From Haloarchaeobius salinus (GTDB lineage Archaea > Halobacteriota > Halobacteria > Halobacteriales > Natrialbaceae): a DNA stretch of 64,000 nt. Position 1 is the stretch's first letter. Each line of letters opens with the position of its first letter. This document shows positions 59,501 to 64,000 of the stretch, piece by piece. Location: NCBI RefSeq assembly GCF_024464185.1, contig NZ_JANHAU010000002.1, positions 1,054,001-1,118,000 on the forward strand. The letters are read 5' to 3'. The position numbers and the translations under genes are program-made. Below the pieces are notes generated by a model that saw only the letters and a list, made by a program, of their open reading frames with translations, ran no database searches and was not told the DNA's origin.

Positions 59501-60373
59501 AACGAGACGTTCCGCGAGATTGCAGGAGAGGTGACGGACCAGCAGTACAACGTCATCGAGTACAAGGACACCACAGTCGAGATCAGCATCAACGACGAGA
59601 CCGTGACCCTGTCCGGGAACGCGAACGACCCGACCGATTCAACCCGGCCGTCGAAGACGATCAACATCGCCGACACGCTCGGCGTGGACGAGGAGCAGGT
59701 CGAGGAGTATGTCGGGACGATGCTCTCCGCGGAGGCGACGACGTACGACTGTGCCAACGTCTCCGACACCGGTGACACGCAGACCCACGACGGGGAGGAG
59801 TACGACGAGGTGACCTGCAACGGTACCGAGGGGACGTTCGACCAGATAGACAACGGCACGTCCGACCACGAGATCTACGTCGACGGCGATAGCGTACCGG
59901 ACGACTCCGACTTCGACACTGGCTGGTTCAAGCAACAGAGCTTCAGCCAGGTCATCGAGGAGTACGAGACCGACACCGGGACGCAACTCGTCGACGGCGA
60001 TACCTTCGACCTCGGCGAGAACGACGCGGTCATCGTCGTCCGGACGAACAGCTCGAACGGCGACACCGACTACGTCGTGCTCCACTTCGAGGCGTGGAAC
60101 GAGGAGCCGTGGGTGGTCAACGGGAGCGACGACGGCAGCAGCCAGGTCGTCGGCGACGACACGTACGACCCGAACCCGACCGACGACAACAGCTACGTCA
60201 TCGACATCGACCAGAGCACCGTCGAGATCGGCAACGAGTCCGCCAGCATCGTCGCCCTGCCGGCCGACGCGACCCACGCGGTCGCAGCCGGCGATGGAGG
60301 CGTCAGGGCAGGCGGGGGGAGCCCGTCGTCCATGGCCCTCGCGGCCGACGTTCGCGCCCGTCCGGCGGCCTGA
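56570..60373 (+). CDS. Pilin-like surface protein with vWA domain (candidate adhesin)
   Basis: A 1267-residue protein. The N-terminus RRAASAIVGLVLLFGMVLIG is a prepilin/archaellin-type hydrophobic segment of the DUF7289 kind, so it may be processed by PibD-like peptidase or kept as an anchor. A beta-rich part (about 280-560) with repeated short Gly/Asn-turn strands (YSGGGVELRGSYRVTGDV) resembles a beta-helix. Near 587-625 a thrombospondin type 3-like calcium segment reads DRDGDGTPDSEE with two Cys. A vWA domain follows: MIDAS DDSGSM (about 674-679), GGTPME (889) and LLTDGIPDG (918). A stretch of about 145 residues (680-825) separates the MIDAS loop from its first helix, an unusual insert. The C-terminal ~300 residues carry more beta modules. 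No C-terminal anchor. Likely an extracellular, metal-dependent adhesin; no pilus assembly genes are near. Confidence 0.78.
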   Translation: MSSTTPRFDPSERRAASAIVGLVLLFGMVLIGAGLILMASMTATEEVQQQNELNNAELSLQEASVRLRTLSYQDSDDVASFELTGRDSDDVRIESNGNLTFQLNGEAACTARMELGSIIYRNDQGQSVAYQAGGVWRDSGDGVSIVSPPDLTYQTDQLDGRNVSSLDFPVTNVRGNLQSASNEVTARQVDDGGPGFDQQLCLPVSENSTIDRVRSMTITVSNNTYYEAWERYLDTEFGDQVLDKEVDHTNQTLRYTVPLGQDLSPDEFTVDNAAILGGFYSGSAAGEINFKNGGLIDSYDGSQGTYASQPENWGEGNVYTNGRVDVTSGDINGTVYSGGGVELRGSYRVTGDVYFNNSTGSGLTTTGGGTIGGTTDNGTHIPPLPSVDERIEAALNTTADANHNNRTDVIENNQTTLSTGATETLDSPGVYYLDSLTVPEDATLVLDTNDGDIVLAVEGNVDVAPDAEIRVQGEGQVRVFAGGESGDQLSLDSSKVGVHDGTQYTNRSDGFWFYCKSGCSGEFLDDSEFTGVVYGPGNAGGEFGIGRDSEVFGVLAVDSIDTTAGNNGVGNTRAELHFDTSVQTAEFDRDGDGTPDSEEGSTGGVPEEYDDCPDIDAMGVNGCEPVTEDEDANALVVNQSHAKLTVVGSMVADNRTRTREVGEREPLDVVFVLDDSGSMGDPAVNEITDGTIELDGGWTPWETPGEASYVDPDDHEYGWAWVPEDTVWEVRYLEPGAMGQDTEYLTEGERADLEKDNSGDNDGVAEIRRVDNSGGEVTVPDGQIWLVTNNQNADEGDAGTGSTQWVRQGETVDTDNWNYVRIYEPGNDPFDERGDAMRTFIGMLNASNGDRVGAIEFTTYTPGWTDTVWQIENGDEFDNANASLSLSSAGGTPMEEAIDDGAAELQDGDNDNKVMVLLTDGIPDGYPSDVVDAARDVDDDIQIQTVGLGGNTDEALLQTIADETGGNYSQVGNSEQLNETFREIAGEVTDQQYNVIEYKDTTVEISINDETVTLSGNANDPTDSTRPSKTINIADTLGVDEEQVEEYVGTMLSAEATTYDCANVSDTGDTQTHDGEEYDEVTCNGTEGTFDQIDNGTSDHEIYVDGDSVPDDSDFDTGWFKQQSFSQVIEEYETDTGTQLVDGDTFDLGENDAVIVVRTNSSNGDTDYVVLHFEAWNEEPWVVNGSDDGSSQVVGDDTYDPNPTDDNSYVIDIDQSTVEIGNESASIVALPADATHAVAAGDGGVRAGGGSPSSMALAADVRARPAA

Positions 60374-60388
60374 GCCGACAATCACGTC

Positions 60389-60394
60389 TTTTTT
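60389..60394 (+). terminator. T-run after vWA surface gene
   Basis: Six consecutive T at 60389-60394, 16 bases after the stop codon, with no hairpin. This is a typical archaeal termination signal and lies just before the next gene start at 60420. Confidence 0.45.
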
Positions 60395-60419
60395 GTCCAC
60401 CCTCCCGGGAGTGGAGCGT

Positions 60420-61280
60420 ATGACGACGACGCAGGACCGGCTGGCCGGGCTGCTGGAGCTCACGCGCCCGGTCAACGCGCTGGTCGCCGGTCTGTTGACG
60501 TTCATCGGTGCGTTCGTCGCGGTCGGTGCGAACGTGTTCGATCCGGGGGCGGTGACGAACGCCGCCGCTGCCGTCGCGGCGACGGTGCTGGCCGCCGCCG
60601 CCGGGAACGCGATCAACGACTACTTCGACCGGGATATCGACCGTATCAACGACCCCGACCGTGCCATCCCTCGGGGGGCGGTCACACCACGCGGTGCCCT
60701 GCTCTGGAGCGCCGTGCTGTTCGTCGGGGCGGCCGTCGCCGCGGTACTCCTGCCGCTGTTCGCCATCGCCATCGCTGCGTTCAACCTCCTCTCGCTGCTG
60801 CTCTACACCCAGTTCTTCAAGGGAACGCCGGGGCTCGGCAACCTGCTCGTGGCGTATCTCGGCGGCAGTACGTTCCTCTTCGGTGGGGCGGCGGTCGGGA
60901 ACGCCGAGACGTCGGCGACACTGTTCGCCCTGGCGGCGCTCTCGACGGTCAGTCGGGAGATCATCAAGGACGTCGAGGACATCGACGGCGACCGCGAGGA
61001 GGGGCTCACGACGCTCCCGGTCGCCATCGGGGAGCGACGGTCGCTACTGGTCGCAGCCGGTGCGCTGGCACTCGCCGTGCTCGCGAGCCCGGTCCCGTAC
61101 TTCGCGGGGACGTTCGGCGTCGTCTACCTGGTCGCCGTCCTCCCGGCGGACGCCGTGATGGCGTACGCGGCGTACGAGGGCTTCTCGGACCCGACGGCGA
61201 GCCAGGCGCGCCTGAAGTACGGGATGTTCCTCGCGGCCGGTGCATTCATCGTCGGCCGGGCCGTCGTTGCATTCGGATAG
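60420..61280 (+). CDS. Digeranylgeranylglyceryl phosphate synthase (UbiA family)
   Basis: A 286-residue membrane prenyltransferase that adds the second geranylgeranyl chain to geranylgeranylglyceryl phosphate, making archaeal ether lipids. The aspartate-rich motifs are NDYFDRDIDRIN (about residues 66-77) and KDVEDIDGDREEG (about 183-195), both matching the DGGGP synthase subgroup. Start MTTTQDRLAGLLELTRPVN is the conserved N-terminus; an in-frame upstream ATG overlaps the surface gene and is not real. About nine helices. Confidence 0.93.
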   Translation: MTTTQDRLAGLLELTRPVNALVAGLLTFIGAFVAVGANVFDPGAVTNAAAAVAATVLAAAAGNAINDYFDRDIDRINDPDRAIPRGAVTPRGALLWSAVLFVGAAVAAVLLPLFAIAIAAFNLLSLLLYTQFFKGTPGLGNLLVAYLGGSTFLFGGAAVGNAETSATLFALAALSTVSREIIKDVEDIDGDREEGLTTLPVAIGERRSLLVAAGALALAVLASPVPYFAGTFGVVYLVAVLPADAVMAYAAYEGFSDPTASQARLKYGMFLAAGAFIVGRAVVAFG

Positions 61281-61327
61281 CGTCATGGAAATAACCGTTC
61301 CTGTCGAAGGTGAGATAATCATAAACA

Positions 61328-61334
61328 CTATAAG
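61328..61334 (+). promoter_or_regulatory. TATA-like element upstream of RAD55-like gene
   Basis: CTATAAG lies about 90 bases before ATG 61422, so if used it would give a leader of about 60 bases. The spacer 61281-61421 has no other gene. Confidence 0.35.
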
Positions 61335-61421
61335 CTCGATACCGCATCGTTCTACCAGACGAGGGAATGGGTAGTGCGTACAACAAACTGCGGTGTCGGT
61401 CTCAGGTGACGAGGGCACGCC

Positions 61422-62054
61422 ATGTACGACCTTGCTGACGTTCTACCGGATGCGGAACTGGACCCGGGCACGAACCTGCTGATCGCGGGGCCGCCGCTGA
61501 CGGGGAAACGACGGATTGCACTCGACATACTCGCCAGCGGTTCTACGCAGGGCGAGGGTTCTATCGTAGTGACGACGAAGGACAGCGCGGAGAAGATCAT
61601 CGAGGAGTACGCCGATCGGGTCGACGACATCGACGCCGTGGACGTCGGGGTCGTCGACTGTGTGACGAAACAGCGTGGCGTCGGGAACGTCAAGGACGAC
61701 GCCCGCATCAAGTACGCGTCCTCGCCCGTCGACATGACCGGCATCGGTATCAAGCTCTCGGAGTTCCTCGAGGAGTTCTACGAGGTGCGCGGCCATCGGA
61801 AGAACCGCATCATGCTTCACTCCGTCTCGACGCTGCTGATGTACTCCGACCTGCAGACCGTGTTCCGCTTCCTCCACGTGTTCACCGGGCGGGTCCAGTC
61901 GGCGGACGCCCTCGGCGTCTACGTCATCGACTCGACGGCACACGACGACCAGACGATGAACACGCTGAAGCAGCTGTTCGACGCGGTCATCGAGGTCGAG
62001 GAGGACGACGGCGGGGAGCCGACCCTCCACACCGCCGGGATTCCGACCAGGTGA
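61422..62054 (+). CDS. RAD55/KaiC-like protein with degenerate ATPase motifs
   Basis: A 210-residue RecA-fold protein. The P-loop reads GPPLTGKRR (residues 23-31), with Arg where Ser/Thr is required, and the Walker B-like strand is MLHSVSTLLMY where active members have Asp in place of His. The C-terminal half (LGVYVIDSTAHDDQTMNTLK) matches the haloarchaeal RAD55 family, often linked to signalling (HTR-like) rather than repair. With both motifs altered, ATP hydrolysis is doubtful. Function unknown. Confidence 0.75.
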   Translation: MYDLADVLPDAELDPGTNLLIAGPPLTGKRRIALDILASGSTQGEGSIVVTTKDSAEKIIEEYADRVDDIDAVDVGVVDCVTKQRGVGNVKDDARIKYASSPVDMTGIGIKLSEFLEEFYEVRGHRKNRIMLHSVSTLLMYSDLQTVFRFLHVFTGRVQSADALGVYVIDSTAHDDQTMNTLKQLFDAVIEVEEDDGGEPTLHTAGIPTR

Positions 62055-62093
62055 CGAGGTACGCTTTTCGCGCTGGCCATCCTTCCCTAGCGC

Positions 62094-62504
62094 ATGCCGG
62101 TCAAGACCGACACGGAGCTGGAGCAGCTGTTCGACCTGGACACCATCGCCGTCGTGGGCTGTTCGACGACGCCGGGGAAGGCTGCGCACGACGTGCCGAA
62201 GTACATGCAGGCACAGGGCTACGACGTCGTCCCGGTCAACCCGTTCGCCGACGAAATCCTCGGCGAGCGGGCGTACGACTCCCTCGACGAGGTGGACCAC
62301 GACGTGGACATCGTCGACGTGTTCCGGCCGTCGGAGGAGATTCCGGGTATCGTCGACGACGTGCTCGAACGCGATGACGTGCAGGCGCTCTGGTTACAGC
62401 TCGGCATCGCGGACGACGAGGCCGCCGCCCGGGCGGAGGACGCGGGGCTGCTCGTCGTCCAGAACAAGTGCATCAAGGTCGAACACAGCCGCCTGCGCGG
62501 GTAG
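62094..62504 (+). CDS. CoA-binding domain protein (YccU-like)
   Basis: A 136-residue Rossmann-type CoA-binding protein. The nucleotide motif is IAVVGCSTTPGKAAHDVPKY (about 18-37), with VVPVNPFADEILGE and the later QNKCIKVEH, including a Cys that is conserved in the family. Members bind CoA; several are linked to acyl-CoA or thiol stress. Located 39 bases after the RAD55-like gene, on the same strand; convergent with the cysteine synthase gene. The precise role is unknown. Confidence 0.87.
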   Translation: MPVKTDTELEQLFDLDTIAVVGCSTTPGKAAHDVPKYMQAQGYDVVPVNPFADEILGERAYDSLDEVDHDVDIVDVFRPSEEIPGIVDDVLERDDVQALWLQLGIADDEAAARAEDAGLLVVQNKCIKVEHSRLRG

Positions 62505-62529
62505 TCCTCCCTCCGTCGGTCGCTACGCG

Positions 62530-63510
62530 CTACCCGTCCCACTCCGCGAAGGAGCGGTAGATGCCCTTCGAGAGGTAGCGCTCGGAGGAGTCCGGGAAGA
62601 CCGTGACGACGGTATCGTGCGGGGCGTCGATCTCGCCGCTCGCGATACGGTCGGCGACACCCTGCGCCGCGATGCTCGCGGCGGCGGCCGAGGAGGCGAC
62701 GAGGTGGCCCTCCTCGCTGGCAAGGCGGCTCACCTCGGTGTGGGCCGCGCGGTCGGCGACCTGGACCACGTCGTCGACGAGTGAGGGGTCGAACAGCTCG
62801 TTCGTGTCGGTGTCGTGGGTGCCGATCCCCTCTATCTTGTACTCGCCCTCCTCGGGGTGGGCTCCCGTGAACTCGCTGTAGAGCGAGCCCTCGGGTTCGA
62901 CGGCCGCGACGTAGGTGTCGGGGTCCTGCTCGCGACCGTACTCCGCGAGACCCATCAGCGTGCCCGCGGTACCGCAGCCCGCGACGATGGCGCCGACCTC
63001 GCCGTCGAGCGCGTCGTAGATCTCGGGGGCGGTCGTCTCGTAGTGCGCCTCGACGTTCAGCGGGTTGCCGAACTGCTGGGGGACGACGGCGGCGTCGAGC
63101 TCGTCGGCCAGCTCGTAGGCCCGGTCGATGGCGCGCTCCATGCCGTCCTCGGTGGGAGTGTTGATGACCTCCGCGCCGAGGGCGCGCATGAGCTGCTGTT
63201 TCTCGACGGAGAAGCGTTCGGGCACGACGAAGACGGCGTCGACGCCGAGCTGGCTCGCCGCGAGCGCGAAGCCGATGCCCGTGTTGCCGGCCGTGGGCTC
63301 GATGACGGTGCCGCCGGGCTCGAGCTCGCCGCGGTCGAGCATCGCCTCCAGCATGTACTTCCCGATGCGGTCCTTCACGCTCGCGCCGGGGTTGAACGAT
63401 TCCAGCTTCGCGTACACCGACACCTCGTCGGGTGCGGCCTGCACTTCCACCAGCGGTGTCCGGCCGACGGTGTCGAGCACCGACCCCAGTGGCCGTTCGT
63501 GCGTCGTCAT
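62530..63510 (-). CDS. cysK: Cysteine synthase (O-acetylserine sulfhydrylase family)
   Basis: A 326-residue PLP enzyme of fold type II. The PLP lysine is in NPGASVKDRIG (about K46), the substrate loop EPTAGNTGIG, and the phosphate-binding GCGTAGTLMG are all present, together with ASSAAAASIAA near the C-terminus. It makes cysteine from O-acetylserine (or O-phosphoserine or a related activated serine) and sulfide; cystathionine beta-synthase is a possible alternative since the CBS domain is absent in both here. Start MTTHERPLGS. Convergent with the CoA-binding gene. Confidence 0.88.
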   Translation of the reverse strand: MTTHERPLGSVLDTVGRTPLVEVQAAPDEVSVYAKLESFNPGASVKDRIGKYMLEAMLDRGELEPGGTVIEPTAGNTGIGFALAASQLGVDAVFVVPERFSVEKQQLMRALGAEVINTPTEDGMERAIDRAYELADELDAAVVPQQFGNPLNVEAHYETTAPEIYDALDGEVGAIVAGCGTAGTLMGLAEYGREQDPDTYVAAVEPEGSLYSEFTGAHPEEGEYKIEGIGTHDTDTNELFDPSLVDDVVQVADRAAHTEVSRLASEEGHLVASSAAAASIAAQGVADRIASGEIDAPHDTVVTVFPDSSERYLSKGIYRSFAEWDG

Positions 63511-63546
63511 CGGTCGGCAATTGTTGCCGCCGCCCGATAGGTGTTG

Positions 63547-63951
63547 TTACTCGTCGCCGGTCGTCGCGTCGGTTGGTTCGTCCATCGTCGCGTCGCTGTC
63601 GGGGGATTCTCCGGCGGTGTCCGTGTCGTCGGACTCCGTCTCGGTGACGGTCGCGTCGTCGTCGCCAGTGTCGTCCCCGCCATCGTCGTCGCCCTCGGAC
63701 CCTTCGGCGTCGGTGATGGACGCCTCCGCGATGCGCCGGTCGATGTCCAGCCCGGCGTCCTCCGCGAGCGCGTCGAGGATGACCCGTTGCTCTTCGAGCT
63801 CGTTCTCGATCCTGACGACGCGGTCGCTCGAATCGTCGATGTCGTCCTCGATGCGGGCGAGCCGCTCCCGGACGTCCATCAGCTGTGCGTAGAGCTGCTC
63901 GGCGCGGTCGGCGACGGTCTGCAGCGCCTTCGCCTTCGAACCCAGTCCCAT
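63547..63951 (-). CDS. Coiled-coil acidic protein (DUF5798-like)
   Basis: A 134-residue haloarchaeal protein. Residues 1-75 form a coiled coil (MGLGSKAKALQTVADRAEQL and a heptad-like RLARIEDDIDDSSDRVVRIE), followed by an acidic, Asp/Thr/Gly-rich disordered tail. It corresponds to a family of small uncharacterised haloarchaeal coiled-coil proteins. No metal or catalytic residues. Lies 36 bases upstream of cysteine synthase on the same strand; any link is unproven. Confidence 0.72.
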   Translation of the reverse strand: MGLGSKAKALQTVADRAEQLYAQLMDVRERLARIEDDIDDSSDRVVRIENELEEQRVILDALAEDAGLDIDRRIAEASITDAEGSEGDDDGGDDTGDDDATVTETESDDTDTAGESPDSDATMDEPTDATTGDE

Positions 63952-64000
63952 ACCCGGCCATGCGCGCTCCGGGGTGTTGTGCGTTCCGCCTCCGGGTCGG

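Overview
The window is a chromosomal segment of a haloarchaeon (class Halobacteria). The DNA is GC-rich, nearly every predicted protein is strongly acidic (Asp/Glu-rich, Lys-poor), many starts are leaderless with a TATA-like element about 25-31 bases upstream, and the gene set is typical of the group: archaeal S1e/S15/KEOPS block, archaellum-type chemotaxis genes with CheC and CheD, ether-lipid UbiA, archaeosine-precursor genes and halocyanin-like lipoproteins. I cannot name the genus.

Layout. 1-4000: tail of an acetyl-CoA synthetase, tiny membrane proteins, and a minus-strand respiratory block (A-type haem-copper oxidase subunit I plus two small haloarchaeal oxidase-cluster membrane proteins). 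4100-12300: thiolase + OB-fold partner, alpha/beta hydrolase, ABC exporter, NucS, a DUF420 membrane protein, methylmalonyl-CoA mutase small subunit + MeaB, and a copper lipoprotein. 12300-15200: rps15 - RecJ-like - pcc1 - rps1e on the minus strand, and tRNA-Ala(GGC). 15190-21056: a gene-poor stretch holding a possibly decayed membrane gene, a PHP-domain protein, then two adjacent secreted proteins whose shared middle part is clearly AT-richer than the rest of the window. 21057-32200: SelW-like redox protein, SurE, a radical SAM/SPASM enzyme with a small PaaB-like partner, an Rsm22-like methyltransferase, TyrA, an M24 peptidase, AroA, a phosphodiesterase-like protein and AroC. 32300-37930: pyruvate-type 2-oxoacid:ferredoxin oxidoreductase (two subunits) with an Lrp regulator, SRPBCC protein, mini-flavoprotein and a DMT exporter. 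38144-40616: queD-queE-queC and a winged-helix regulator with a perfect palindrome over its promoter. 40720-53829: UbiA protein, then cheW, cheY-cheB-cheA-cheC-cheC-cheD-cheR, then a convergent MCP transducer; CheA and the MCP both carry very long acidic low-complexity segments. 54028-64000: pseudo-nuclease-like protein, Xi-class GST, a 1267-residue pilin-like/vWA surface protein, DGGGP synthase, RAD55-like protein, CoA-binding protein, cysteine synthase and a coiled-coil protein.

How the parts fit: many genes serve core metabolism (acetyl-CoA, propionate/methylmalonyl-CoA, pyruvate oxidation, aromatic amino acids, ether lipids, archaeosine) and taxis. The least explained parts are the two cell-surface loci (16565-21056 and 56570-60373), the radical SAM pair (22225-23708), and several proteins that keep a fold but lack the expected catalytic or metal-binding residues (DUF35 partner, RecJ-like, HSDR_N-like, RAD55-like). 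All functional calls come from reading the translations by eye; no database search was run.
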